Made by a program: the position numbers and the translations under genes
Assembly: GCA_965203345.1 (NCBI GenBank)
Contig: CBDBCK010000028.1
Location: 62,001 to 126,000, forward strand
Direction: 5' to 3'
DNA: 64,000 bases
From: CBDBCK01 sp965203345
Lineage (GTDB): Bacteria > Chloroflexota > Dehalococcoidia > Lucifugimonadales > Lucifugimonadaceae
The notes under the pieces: model-generated
Database searches by the model: none
Told to the model about the DNA's origin: nothing
The model's input: the letters and a program-made list of their open reading frames with translations, nothing else
In this document: positions 17,065-25,818 of the stretch, piece after piece
How the letters are laid out: each line of letters begins with the position of its first letter
How positions within the stretch are numbered: position 1 is the stretch's first letter

Positions 17065-20000
17065 ATGTCTAAATTTCCATTCAACGAAAAATACCTCTCT
17101 CAAATCCCTGCATTGATGCAGTTGATCAATCTAGGCTATGAGTATCTGACTCCCGACCAGGCCATTGAGGAGCGTGGCGGACGTTACGACAACGTTCTAC
17201 TGGAAAACATACTCCGTACACAACTGGAGAAGATGAACAGCTTTATATCCAGGGGAAAAGAACACCGCTTTACGCCGGAAAACATCACCTCTGCGATTAA
17301 TAAAATCAAAAACACCAGATACGACGGGCTTGTAAAAACCAATGAAGGAATCTACGACCTTCTGACTCTGGGAACATCGCTTGAACAGTCCATTGAAGGC
17401 GAGTCCAGAAGCCCCACCCTGAACTATATTGACTGGAAAAACCCGCGAAACAACGTCTTTCATGTTACCGCCGAGTTTCAGCTTGAAGGACAAAACGAGT
17501 CGGCGCGCCCCGATATTGTGCTGTTTGTGAACGGGATTCCCCTGGCGGTGATTGAATGTAAATCGCCCAACGTTGAAGTAGAAAAGGGGATTGAACAGAC
17601 GATACGCAACCAGAGAAAAGAGTACATCCCCAAACTGTTTACCTATGCCCAGATTCTCGTATCGATCAATAAAAACAGCGGTCGTTACGCTACAGTCGGA
17701 ACGGAAGCGAAGATGTGGAGTCTGTGGCGCGAAAAAGAAATCCCCGAAGATGAAATTGAACAAAACGTGAACGTTCCCCTTTCGGAGGAACAAAAAGCCG
17801 CCCTGTTTTCAGGCGACTTCGCCAAAGCCCGCTACCACTTTGAAAAGATAGGGCAAAGACTGGTAACGGGACAGGATAAAACGTTACATTCCCTGTTGCT
17901 ACAAGAGCGCCTTCTGGAAATCACGCAAAGATTTACAGTCTTTGACGCGGACACAAAGAAGATAGCCCGCTACCAGCAGTTCTTTGTCGCCCGATCAGCC
18001 ATCGAAAGAATCAAACATTGCGGTCAAGGGGGAATGATCTGGCACACGCAAGGGTCGGGTAAGTCTTTGACTATGGTCTGGATAGCCCGCCTGCTCGCCG
18101 AAGAGCTCACCAATCCGCAAATCATTATGGTTACAGACAGGATTGATCTGGACAAACAGATTGAAAAAGTGTTCCGCCACTGCGGGATTGAACCCAAACG
18201 GGCGACAACCGGAAGCCACCTGGCTTCATTAATCAGAAGCGACACCTCTGTTATCACAACACTCGTTCATAAATTCAACAGTGCTGTAAACTCTGGAAAG
18301 AAGATTGACAGCGGCAATATCTTCGTGCTTGTTGACGAAAGCCACCGCACGCAGTTCGGCTCCCTTTCGGGAACCATGCGCTCAATGCTGCCGAACGCCG
18401 TATATATCGCATTTACCGGGACCCCTCTGACAAAAGAACAGAAAAACAACTTTGCCAGATTCGGAGCTCTTATAAAGCCGTCCTACCCGCCCCGACAGGC
18501 GCTTAAAGACGGAGCAATCGTGCCCCTGCTGTATGAAGGGCGCACCGTAAATATGGAACAGGACGAGGGAGCTCTTGACTTATGGTTTGAACGTCACACT
18601 GCGGGACTCAATGAAAGACAGAAAGCGGATTTAAAAAGGAAATACGCCCGTGGAAACCAGTTAAGTAAAGCCGAACAGGTTGTTTATATGAAAGCGTTTG
18701 ACATATCTGGCCACTACCGCTCAACCTGGCAGGGCACTGGCCTCAAGGCGCAGCTTGTCGCGCCGGGCAAACCGACGGCAATCAGGTACCACCGGTTTCT
18801 GAATGAGATAGGCTCCGTTTCATCGGAAGTGGTCATATCCGCTCCCGATATGCGCGAGGGTTTTGAAGAAGCGGAAGGCGAAACTACGTGGGAAGTCCGC
18901 AGATTCTGGGACAGAATGATGGAGCGTTTCGGCTCCGAAAAGGACTACAACGAACAGATTATTGAAAACTTCAAGTATGGAGAAAATCCGGAAATCCTCA
19001 TTGTGGTAAACAAGCTGCTGACCGGATTTGACGCCCCTCGCAACACCGTTCTCTATCTGTGCAGGACTCTGCGCGAACACACCCTGCTACAGGCAATTGC
19101 GCGGGTAAATCGCCTGCATGAAGACAAGGAATCCGGCTACATAGTGGACTATGAGGGGATACTCGGCGAGCTGGACAAAGCCCTTACGATGTATGACGCT
19201 CTCTCGGGTTTTGACAAAGAAGATCTGGAAGAAGTGCTGACCTCCATCAACGAAGAGATTGAGAAACTGCCGCAGAAATATTCAGACCTCTGGGGCTTTT
19301 TCAGCGCCGTCAAAAACAGAAGAGACGAGGAGGAATACGAGAGGTTTCTGGCAGACGAAGAAAACCGAAACGAATTTCGCGGGCTTCTCTCCGAATACGC
19401 GAAATCCCTGGCGGTCGCGCTTTCAAGCGGAAAGTTCCTCACTGAAGAGGACAGGAGAGCCATCTCCGGTTACAAGAACGACTTGAAACGGTTTGAAAAA
19501 CTGAGAAAGTCCGTAAGCCTGCGCTATGCCGACACGATTGACTACGGAGAGCACGAGAAGAAAATACAGAAACTTCTGGATACTCATATCCGTAGCGATA
19601 ATGTTGAGCAGGTAAACGAACCGACTCACATATACAAAATTGATGGCGAGGATGAAGAAGGCGAGGTGAGACAACACCACGCTGAAAAAGAAGCCGCTAC
19701 CGCCGACCGGATTGCGCATAGACTCAAACGTACATTCAAGGAGAAAATGGACGAAGACCCCGAGTTTTACGGTCAATTCTCCCGTTTGATTCAGAAAGCC
19801 ATTGACGAATTCAGAAACCGACGACTGTCGGACTCCGCGTATCTGGAAGAGGTCAAAAAAATACAGGCCGATTTTGATTCAGGAAGACGCGAGGACGTTC
19901 CCGAAAGCATACGCCCTAATCCTGAAGCGTGCGCCTACTTCGGAGTGCTCAAACCGTATTTAGGGGAAGACGCTGGCGACGTGGCAGCGGAAGCATCTCT

Positions 20001-20199
20001 CGCCTTTTATGGCTTCCTTGAAGCGCACTTCGTAGTGGATTTCTGGACCAAAGACAGCGCCCGCAATAAAGTGAAAAACGACATTGACGACTATCTTTAT
20101 GACGAAATCGGAGAAAAACACGACATTTCGTTAAGTGAGGAAGAGAAGGACAAAATAATTGAAGAGACAATGAAGGTAGCAAAAAGTTGGAGGAAGTGA
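17065..20199 (+). CDS. hsdR: Type I restriction endonuclease subunit HsdR
   Basis: A full-length (1,044-aa) motor and nuclease subunit. The N-terminal PD-(D/E)xK nuclease has ARPDIVLFVNG and AVIECKSPN (about 150-175). The SF2 translocase follows with Walker A IWHTQGSGKSLTM (about 335-347), DEAD-type VDESHRTQ, TGTPLT and the late motif VI region LLQAIARVNR. The C-terminal helical domain contacts the methylase core. The ATG at 17065 was preferred over the upstream TTG at 17041 because GGGTGAG lies just before it and because stub copies share sequence from here. It is the only complete hsdR in the window. Confidence 0.95.
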   Translation: MSKFPFNEKYLSQIPALMQLINLGYEYLTPDQAIEERGGRYDNVLLENILRTQLEKMNSFISRGKEHRFTPENITSAINKIKNTRYDGLVKTNEGIYDLLTLGTSLEQSIEGESRSPTLNYIDWKNPRNNVFHVTAEFQLEGQNESARPDIVLFVNGIPLAVIECKSPNVEVEKGIEQTIRNQRKEYIPKLFTYAQILVSINKNSGRYATVGTEAKMWSLWREKEIPEDEIEQNVNVPLSEEQKAALFSGDFAKARYHFEKIGQRLVTGQDKTLHSLLLQERLLEITQRFTVFDADTKKIARYQQFFVARSAIERIKHCGQGGMIWHTQGSGKSLTMVWIARLLAEELTNPQIIMVTDRIDLDKQIEKVFRHCGIEPKRATTGSHLASLIRSDTSVITTLVHKFNSAVNSGKKIDSGNIFVLVDESHRTQFGSLSGTMRSMLPNAVYIAFTGTPLTKEQKNNFARFGALIKPSYPPRQALKDGAIVPLLYEGRTVNMEQDEGALDLWFERHTAGLNERQKADLKRKYARGNQLSKAEQVVYMKAFDISGHYRSTWQGTGLKAQLVAPGKPTAIRYHRFLNEIGSVSSEVVISAPDMREGFEEAEGETTWEVRRFWDRMMERFGSEKDYNEQIIENFKYGENPEILIVVNKLLTGFDAPRNTVLYLCRTLREHTLLQAIARVNRLHEDKESGYIVDYEGILGELDKALTMYDALSGFDKEDLEEVLTSINEEIEKLPQKYSDLWGFFSAVKNRRDEEEYERFLADEENRNEFRGLLSEYAKSLAVALSSGKFLTEEDRRAISGYKNDLKRFEKLRKSVSLRYADTIDYGEHEKKIQKLLDTHIRSDNVEQVNEPTHIYKIDGEDEEGEVRQHHAEKEAATADRIAHRLKRTFKEKMDEDPEFYGQFSRLIQKAIDEFRNRRLSDSAYLEEVKKIQADFDSGRREDVPESIRPNPEACAYFGVLKPYLGEDAGDVAAEASLAFYGFLEAHFVVDFWTKDSARNKVKNDIDDYLYDEIGEKHDISLSEEEKDKIIEETMKVAKSWRK

Positions 20200-20201
20200 A
20201 G

Positions 20202-20906
20202 TTGGCACGGCCTTTAAACCGTTGCGGTGACGTAAGTTTTGAACTGGTTTTCTCAAAGAGAAAGACCCTTGAGATTTCCGTCCATCCCGACAAGAGAGTG
20301 ATCGTGAAAGCGCCTGAAGACTGCACGGTTGAGGATGTAAAAAAGCGCGTAAAAAAACGCTCGGGTTGGATAAAAAAACAGATGCGCTATTTTGAGCAGT
20401 TCCATCCGCGCACGCCTCCCCGCCGGTACGTCGGGGGTGAAAGCCATCTTTATATGGGACGCTCCTACCGGCTGAAAATTGAGCCTTCTGAACCGGACGG
20501 CGTCACCTTGAAAGGCGGACGCCTCATAATAAAAACCTCAAACGCAGACCCGGAGAAAGTGAAACTGTTATCGGACGGCTGGTATGCAGAAAAAACCGCC
20601 GCGCAGTTTGAAAAAATTTTCGAGGAGTGCTGGAACAATTTTGAAAAGAAGGGGTTCAAAAACAGAAAGCCGAAACTCAAAATTCGCTCGATGAAAACCC
20701 GCTGGGGAAGTTTGTCAACGCGTGGAAACCTGACTCTGAATTCGGAGCTTATCAAAGCGCCGAGGCAATGCATTGAGTATGTTGTCATACACGAGCTGTG
20801 CCACCTCGCCCATCACAATCACGGCCGGGACTTTTACCGACTGCTGGATACCTCTCTGCCCGACTGGACAAAAAGAAAACATCTGCTGGAAACAAAGCTG
20901 GCGTAA
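20202..20906 (+). CDS. YgjP-like (DUF45) zinc metallopeptidase-family protein
   Basis: The product has the zinc motif HELCH in VVIHELCHLAHHNHGRDFYRLL near the C-terminus, preceded by KTRWGSLSTRGNLTLN, both typical of the DUF45/YgjP (WLM-related) family. These genes frequently sit next to hsdR in type I systems; the function is not established. A GGAGG at 20189-20193 sits eight bases before the TTG at 20202, which decided the start. A GTG at 20196 overlapping the hsdR stop is an alternative but too close to that site. It ends the island operon and is followed by a convergent trxB. Confidence 0.88.
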   Translation: MARPLNRCGDVSFELVFSKRKTLEISVHPDKRVIVKAPEDCTVEDVKKRVKKRSGWIKKQMRYFEQFHPRTPPRRYVGGESHLYMGRSYRLKIEPSEPDGVTLKGGRLIIKTSNADPEKVKLLSDGWYAEKTAAQFEKIFEECWNNFEKKGFKNRKPKLKIRSMKTRWGSLSTRGNLTLNSELIKAPRQCIEYVVIHELCHLAHHNHGRDFYRLLDTSLPDWTKRKHLLETKLA

Positions 20907-21068
20907 GAGGAGCCCAACGCCTGACCTGATCATCCCCGCTCATAGGGGTTACCGTAAGTTAAAAACCTTCAGGCAAGTAAGTGGATAACCTCTTCCAGTC
21001 CACCCCTAGCCGCGGATTGCCGTTTGTAAGGTTGTCAGGGCCGGACCAGGCTATCGTCCCTGGCCTCG

Positions 21069-22064
21069 TCACCCTCTATTGCTGACAAGACCGACGGAGT
21101 TGTCGGGCTTCTGTCCCACCTTTTTCTCCATCACGTACTGATAAGCAGAGAGGGCAGCAACCGCCCCCTGAGAAGCAGCCGTAACTGTCTGCTTCAGCGG
21201 GGATCCGTCGGTCAGATCTCCGGCAGCATAAAGCCCGGGCAGGTTGGTATGTTGACGCCTGTCCACCTTGACCTCGCCGGTTTCAGGATCTAAACCGACA
21301 CCCAGGCTCTTTGGTATCTCGTTACGAGGGTCTGCGCCTGCTTCCACAAAGAGCCCGTCTATCTTCAGGGTATCTTCCCCTTCGTAAGACGGCGTTATCT
21401 TTATATGGGTAATCCCCTCTTCCCTACTATCAACAATCTCCGTAACGTTGGTCAAAAAAAGCGTCCTTATTTCAGGTGTTTCAGCCAGCGTCTCCAAAAG
21501 TATAGGTTCGGGCCTGAAGAACTTGGCCTGTCGGTATATCAGATAGACAGTAGGAACATACTTTGCAAGCAATATCGCTCCTTCGACCGCGGCGTTGCCT
21601 CCGCCAACAACTGCAACGGAGCTCTTGTTACGGTAAAGCGGTGCGTCGCAAGTAGAACAGTAAGACAGCCCTCTGCCTATCAAATCCTCCTCATTAGATA
21701 GTCCCAGCTTACGCCTTTCGCGGCCTATAGCCAGGATAAGGGAATCACAGATGACGCTGTCCCCGTTTCCCAAAACGCATTCAAACCCACCTTCAACAAG
21801 GCGCGCCTCTTTCAAATCGGAAGACACAATAGGCACTTCTAAAGCAGCGACCTGCTCCTTGAACTTCATCATCAGTTCGTATCCGTCTATATCTGGGGTG
21901 CCAGGGTAGTTCTCGATCAAACCGCCTATCGCTGTTTCTCCGCCGAACATTTCGGAGACCAGCAAAGTCTCTAGTCTATATCGAGCGGCGTATAGTGCAG
22001 CCGAATACGCGGCGGCACCCTGACCGGCTATAAGAACGTCAACGTGTGTAGTACCGTTATTCAA
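21069..22064 (-). CDS. trxB: Thioredoxin-disulfide reductase
   Basis: A 331-aa flavoprotein. FAD-binding motif VLIAGQGAAAYSAALYAARY is at the N-terminus. The redox-active CxxC is in GLSYCSTCDAP (about 134-144), followed by the NADPH motif VAVVGGGNAAVEGA, and the C-terminal FAD motif GLYAAGDLTD. It would pass electrons from NADPH to thioredoxin. The N-terminal GQGAAAYS differs from the usual GAGPAG. The start is a TTG at 22064 with GAGGG four bases upstream. It follows ccmE on the same strand by 69 bases, which suggests it supports the thiol chemistry of cytochrome c maturation. Confidence 0.9.
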   Translation of the reverse strand: MNNGTTHVDVLIAGQGAAAYSAALYAARYRLETLLVSEMFGGETAIGGLIENYPGTPDIDGYELMMKFKEQVAALEVPIVSSDLKEARLVEGGFECVLGNGDSVICDSLILAIGRERRKLGLSNEEDLIGRGLSYCSTCDAPLYRNKSSVAVVGGGNAAVEGAILLAKYVPTVYLIYRQAKFFRPEPILLETLAETPEIRTLFLTNVTEIVDSREEGITHIKITPSYEGEDTLKIDGLFVEAGADPRNEIPKSLGVGLDPETGEVKVDRRQHTNLPGLYAAGDLTDGSPLKQTVTAASQGAVAALSAYQYVMEKKVGQKPDNSVGLVSNRG

Positions 22065-22133
22065 TGAACCCTCGTTTGTAACTGGTTTACGTCTTTCCTT
22101 CTGTGCTTATTGCGTGCACAATCAGGGAAGGAG

Positions 22134-22721
22134 TCATGACGCTACGTTTGATCCTTCATACGGAGCATAATCTCCTTCGTCCGAAAGAGTTTGATACTTG
22201 GACGGGCATTTAACCTGCATGCTTTCTGCATGGAACAAACCCGCCTCGTCTTTATGTCCATGAACAGTGATCTCGGAGTGATCGTTAAAGATCGTGCTGG
22301 GAAAATCTCCAAGATACCGTACGGGGATCGACGTATAACCTCCCTCGTCCTTCATCAGAAACTGTGCCGCTATACCGTCCGGCTCACGTATGAAAGAACC
22401 CGGAACCAGCTTACCGCGCATTCCCACTTTGCCACCCTGCTCAACAGGTTGAGCTTCAATCACGCTTGCCACCGTCTTGAGTTCAATCGTGGCTCCCGTA
22501 AACATGAAGTATATGAGCCACGCCAAGCCGCCCACCGCAAGCGCCAAAGCTATGGCCCCTTTCGTTCGCATGCTCAAAAAGGTGGTAGCGCGAGCTTGTG
22601 AAATGGCCTCTTCCGTCAATAAAAGAGGGTCTTCAAGGTTGTCAGGACCAGAAATGGGCGCATCTTGTCCCATAGACTGTCCTTCGGCTTCTTTTTCGCT
22701 TCTGAACTTTTCACGCTTCAT
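22134..22721 (-). CDS. ccmE: Cytochrome c heme chaperone CcmE, CxxxY type
   Basis: A 195-aa membrane-anchored heme chaperone. One membrane helix at about 53-73 is followed by an OB-fold with the family motif VRYLGDFPSTIF. The usual heme-binding histidine (H-x-x-x-Y in KHDENY-like sequences) is replaced by cysteine: VKCPSKYQT. CxxxY-type CcmE proteins are known from Desulfovibrio and archaea and are linked to simplified Ccm systems. It carries heme from the CcmABC complex to the cytochrome synthase in the extracytoplasmic space. The N-terminus has about 50 extra hydrophilic residues. AAGGA lies nine bases before the ATG. Confidence 0.9.
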   Translation of the reverse strand: MKREKFRSEKEAEGQSMGQDAPISGPDNLEDPLLLTEEAISQARATTFLSMRTKGAIALALAVGGLAWLIYFMFTGATIELKTVASVIEAQPVEQGGKVGMRGKLVPGSFIREPDGIAAQFLMKDEGGYTSIPVRYLGDFPSTIFNDHSEITVHGHKDEAGLFHAESMQVKCPSKYQTLSDEGDYAPYEGSNVAS

Positions 22722-22754
22722 ATCAACGATATCCTTATCCTTAGCTATCCTTAG

Positions 22755-23291
22755 CTAAATTTTATGCGCTGAATCTTCCGAACGGTTCTCAAGAGACGCC
22801 TTTATTGAAGACAACTCATCTTGCAAATCACTTTGGCGGCGAGACATCCAACCCACGTACCCAAACATACCGACTAGCACGACTGCCACCACTATAGCCA
22901 GCCAGACGAGGTTGGTCTCCAGTCTGGTGGGTGCTGCGTCCACCACTGCTACCAAACGTTCCCCCTGCAACCGCACAGTAACCGGAGAAAAAGAGCGGCG
23001 GTGCTCTATTAGCAACAAGGCGACGCGATCAGGGTCTTCTGACAACGTTCCGACCCACCTGTCTCCCGCGGTATTTTCCAAACCGAAGGAGGTCTCATCA
23101 GATGCCGTGAGAGTTAGGCTACGCCCTTCAGAGTCGGATATCATAAAGCTGGTTAGAGCCCCGTCTCCGTCTGTTTCCACACCCACTACTACGCCAGTAA
23201 CTACCCTCTCCTCCTGGGCAGAAACGATTTGCACCGTATATGCGACGATCAGCAAAGCCAAAAACGCTGCCAACGGCAAAGCCTGCTTCAA
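22755..23291 (-). CDS. Membrane protein at the ccmD position (extended CcmD-like)
   Basis: The 178-aa product has a signal peptide or helix (about 5-25), a beta-rich extracytoplasmic domain (about 30-125), one membrane helix (about 129-149) and a short charged tail, YVGWMSRRQSDLQDELSSIK. The helix plus charged tail resembles CcmD, normally a peptide of 40-70 residues, and the gene lies exactly between ccmC and ccmE. I infer a CcmD with an added extracytoplasmic domain. The start is a TTG overlapping the ccmC stop, with GGGTGG six bases upstream. It could instead be an unrelated Ccm accessory. Confidence 0.6.
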   Translation of the reverse strand: MKQALPLAAFLALLIVAYTVQIVSAQEERVVTGVVVGVETDGDGALTSFMISDSEGRSLTLTASDETSFGLENTAGDRWVGTLSEDPDRVALLLIEHRRSFSPVTVRLQGERLVAVVDAAPTRLETNLVWLAIVVAVVLVGMFGYVGWMSRRQSDLQDELSSIKASLENRSEDSAHKI

Positions 23292-23989
23292 TCAATGCCA
23301 CCCTGCGTTAGGAGCCTGCTTCGCCAAACTTCCTCAACCTCGGACTCGGCGGAACGTATCCTGTACCTGTCGTACACTATACGCACGAATATAAAGGTAA
23401 AAGCCAACGTGGATACTAACAGCGTTAGCCCAAGCTCTGCGGCAAAGGCGGATTCGTCGCTGGCGGCCGGCCCTACCACCGGACCGGGGTGAGAACGCTC
23501 CCATAGTTGGGCTGCAAAGTATATTATCGGGGCGTCCACCGCTCCCAGCAGAGCTATCACCGCGGCTGCCCGACTTCGCTGGGTGCCGGGAGGAAAGTAC
23601 GCTCTAAACATTAAGTAGGCGGCGTAAAGGAACACAAGTATTGCCGCTGTCGTCAGTTTTGCTTCGCCCGTCCAGAAAACACCCCATACAGGTCTCGCCC
23701 ATATCATTCCTGAAAGTAGCATCAATACCCCAAACATCACTCCCACTTCTGCCATAGACACCGCTATGTTGTCCCATTTACGGTTATTCGTTCGTAGGTA
23801 AGCTAAACTTGCACCCGCCACTCCGATAATCGCAGCCATTGATACCCAGGCGGTCGGAACGTGAAAGTACAGTATCCGCTGGACGGCTCCTTGGTTGATT
23901 TCTGTGGGAACCCAAAAGAATATCATCCAGACGGCGAGGCCTGAAAAGACAACACCAAGCCATAGCGATCCTCTTGAAACTAAAGACAT
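23288..23989 (-). CDS. ccmC: Heme exporter CcmC
   Basis: About 233 aa with six predicted membrane helices. The tryptophan-rich heme-handling motif is present as IWARPVWGVFWTG (about 95-107), and a conserved His lies in RILYFHVPTAW before it. CcmC presents heme to CcmE at the outer face of the membrane. The ATG at 23989 is preferred because GGGAGAG lies about six bases upstream; a TTG at 24004 would add five residues. The stop overlaps the ccmD-like start. Confidence 0.93.
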   Translation of the reverse strand: MSLVSRGSLWLGVVFSGLAVWMIFFWVPTEINQGAVQRILYFHVPTAWVSMAAIIGVAGASLAYLRTNNRKWDNIAVSMAEVGVMFGVLMLLSGMIWARPVWGVFWTGEAKLTTAAILVFLYAAYLMFRAYFPPGTQRSRAAAVIALLGAVDAPIIYFAAQLWERSHPGPVVGPAASDESAFAAELGLTLLVSTLAFTFIFVRIVYDRYRIRSAESEVEEVWRSRLLTQGGID

Positions 23990-24083
23990 GACACACTCTC
24001 CCAAGCGTCTGCTACATATAGAAAACCCATCATACCGCTCTAAAGTTTAACATACCGCCTGCTAAACAAGTCACTGCAAACCT

Positions 24084-24797
24084 TCACTCTTCCAAAACTA
24101 TATTGAAAAGAAAGATGCAAACCCCACCCAGTACCAGGTCAAACGCGGCAGCCACACCCAGCCAAAGGCGCATATCACTCCATCCCCCACCTGTTGCTAA
24201 AATTGACGTCGCCTCTACAGAAGCCAGCAACAAAGGCGCCATAGCGGGCAACAAAAGCAAAGGAAGCATCACTTCCCTGGACCTTACCCGAACCGACGTA
24301 GCGGCAAATACTGTCCCAAGCAAGCTGAGCCCTATCCCTGACAGGATGCACACAGCCAACATCAAAGGGCTGAACAATGGCAGATTAAAGAACAAAGCAA
24401 AGAAAGGAACTATCGCCAACTCGGCCATAAACAGAAAAAGCAGTATGCCCAGAGCCTTGCCAAGAAGTATCAGTTCACGGTTAATAGGAGCAAGAAGGAG
24501 GCCGTCAAGCGTGTTCTGTTCCGACTCCATACCAAACGAACGGTTCAACCCTATTACGGTTGCAAAAGCTATAACTATCCACAACACACCAGGGCCAGCG
24601 GCGACCCTCACCGTTTCCGTCCTGATATCAATAGAAAAAGCGAACACAAACACAGCAAGCAACCCGAAGCCGGCTATGGACAACGCAACCTCTCTGCTGC
24701 GGTATTCGACCAGCAGATCTTTTTGCGCTATCACCCACACTATCTTCGCGGCATCCAGAAGAGAAGAACCTGCATTCTCTTTTTGGCTGGCCCTCAC
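24084..24797 (-). CDS. ccmB: Heme exporter CcmB (ABC permease)
   Basis: A 237-aa integral membrane protein with six hydrophobic segments. The CcmB signature is recognisable around LNRSFGMESEQNTLDGLLLAP (about 83-103) and in the order within the operon. It forms the membrane part of the CcmAB transporter that releases holo-CcmE from CcmC. The start is a GTG at 24797 that overlaps the ccmA stop as GTGA, so the two subunits are translationally coupled. Confidence 0.9.
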   Translation of the reverse strand: MRASQKENAGSSLLDAAKIVWVIAQKDLLVEYRSREVALSIAGFGLLAVFVFAFSIDIRTETVRVAAGPGVLWIVIAFATVIGLNRSFGMESEQNTLDGLLLAPINRELILLGKALGILLFLFMAELAIVPFFALFFNLPLFSPLMLAVCILSGIGLSLLGTVFAATSVRVRSREVMLPLLLLPAMAPLLLASVEATSILATGGGWSDMRLWLGVAAAFDLVLGGVCIFLFNIVLEE

Positions 24798-25609
24798 TGT
24801 TCAAGCGCCACTACAGGTTGCCCATCCGAACGGTTAGCCCCGCGGTCAGCCCCGGATGCCAGTTGCGTAACCCTGCTCGCAGTAATTGACGAAGAGCTGC
24901 CCGACCATACCAAACGCCCTTTTCTCAGCACCACCGCAGAATCGGAACAACGAAGTCCCCATTCTACATCGTGAGTAGCGACTATCGCCGCCCCTCTCCT
25001 GCGTCTCTGGTCGTCTAGTATAGATTCAAGGATGTCTACAGCTTCGGCGTCCAGCCCTGTTTCCGGTTCATCCATGATGAGAAGGAAAGGATGCGCCAAA
25101 AGAGACTTCGCTATAGTGACACGCTGAACCATCCCTCTGGAAAGCCATCTCACTCGTTCGTCCATCTTGTGAGCTAACTTCACTTGCGTAATAACCTCTT
25201 CGCACCTTTCTGGCAGACGGTTGACTCGCATAAGGCGACCTGCAAACGTCAGGTTCTCTCTCACGGTCAAGTCGTTGTAAAGCATCGGATAATGCAAAGT
25301 CACACCTACTTCCCGGCGTGCGTGAACCCTGTCTGAGGCAGTATTGATACCGTTCACAAGGCTCTTTCCTTCATCAGGTAAAATAAGCCCCGCCAACGTA
25401 CGCAACAGTGACGACTTTCCAGCTCCATTTGCGCCGAAGATGACTGACGTCTCGCCACGTAGAAACTGAGCTGAAATAGACCTAAGGGCCACAGTACGAC
25501 CATAATACTTTGATACCTTCTCTAGAAGAGCCGCACAGGCAAGTTGACCAGGAGAACTATGTGTAGGAAACATATTTTGACGTCTGAACCATATCAACGA
25601 TCCCCACAC
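24794..25609 (-). CDS. ccmA: Heme ABC exporter ATP-binding protein CcmA
   Basis: A standard ABC ATPase: Walker A FGANGAGKSSLLRTLAG, signature LSRGMVQRVTIAKSLL, Walker B FLLIMDEPETGLD and H-loop ATHDVEW. The family and role follow from the next gene being ccmB. The domain proper starts about 25-30 residues after the GTG at 25609; an ATG at 25573 is an equally good start, and neither has a clear ribosome site. It is the first gene of the ccm operon. A TATAAT on the minus strand at 25693-25698 is a possible -10 element. Confidence 0.9.
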   Translation of the reverse strand: MWGSLIWFRRQNMFPTHSSPGQLACAALLEKVSKYYGRTVALRSISAQFLRGETSVIFGANGAGKSSLLRTLAGLILPDEGKSLVNGINTASDRVHARREVGVTLHYPMLYNDLTVRENLTFAGRLMRVNRLPERCEEVITQVKLAHKMDERVRWLSRGMVQRVTIAKSLLAHPFLLIMDEPETGLDAEAVDILESILDDQRRRRGAAIVATHDVEWGLRCSDSAVVLRKGRLVWSGSSSSITASRVTQLASGADRGANRSDGQPVVALEQ

Positions 25610-25818
25610 AGGGTGGGGCGCTATGAGCTATGCCGGACGAGCAGACCATAAATCTATTCTCGCAGCGCGTATAAAACTAAAAGACATACCCCATTATATC
25701 CTTGTCCCCCTCCGCTTCTATCCCAAGAATTATGACTCTTCATCTCTCCGGTATAAGGTGTGAAACTTAAGCGTACAGTTACTGATTGCCAGGTTTAGGA
25801 GTTGTAACAAAGGTTCTT

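Larger units (their letters stand above)
6262..20906 (+). other. Composite type I restriction-modification / defence island 1
   Basis: All genes run on the plus strand between tRNA-Pro and the oppositely oriented trxB. The order is half-size hsdS, hsdM, dinD remnant, hsdM, dinD remnant, rhuM, hsdS stub with ATPase, hsdR stub, fic stub, hsdS, TIR-like, membrane protein, hsdR, YgjP-like. Base composition changes sharply inside it: hsdM and hsdR resemble the host, whereas the ATPase, the central hsdS and the TIR-like genes are visibly A+T-rich. No integrase or transposase is present. The mixture of intact genes and stubs points to repeated recombination at one locus. Confidence 0.8.

Noticed and set aside
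20907..21068. Possible repeat of the tRNA-Pro 3' end at the right edge of island 1
   Set aside because: Only a short imperfect match (GGCCGGACCA) is visible.
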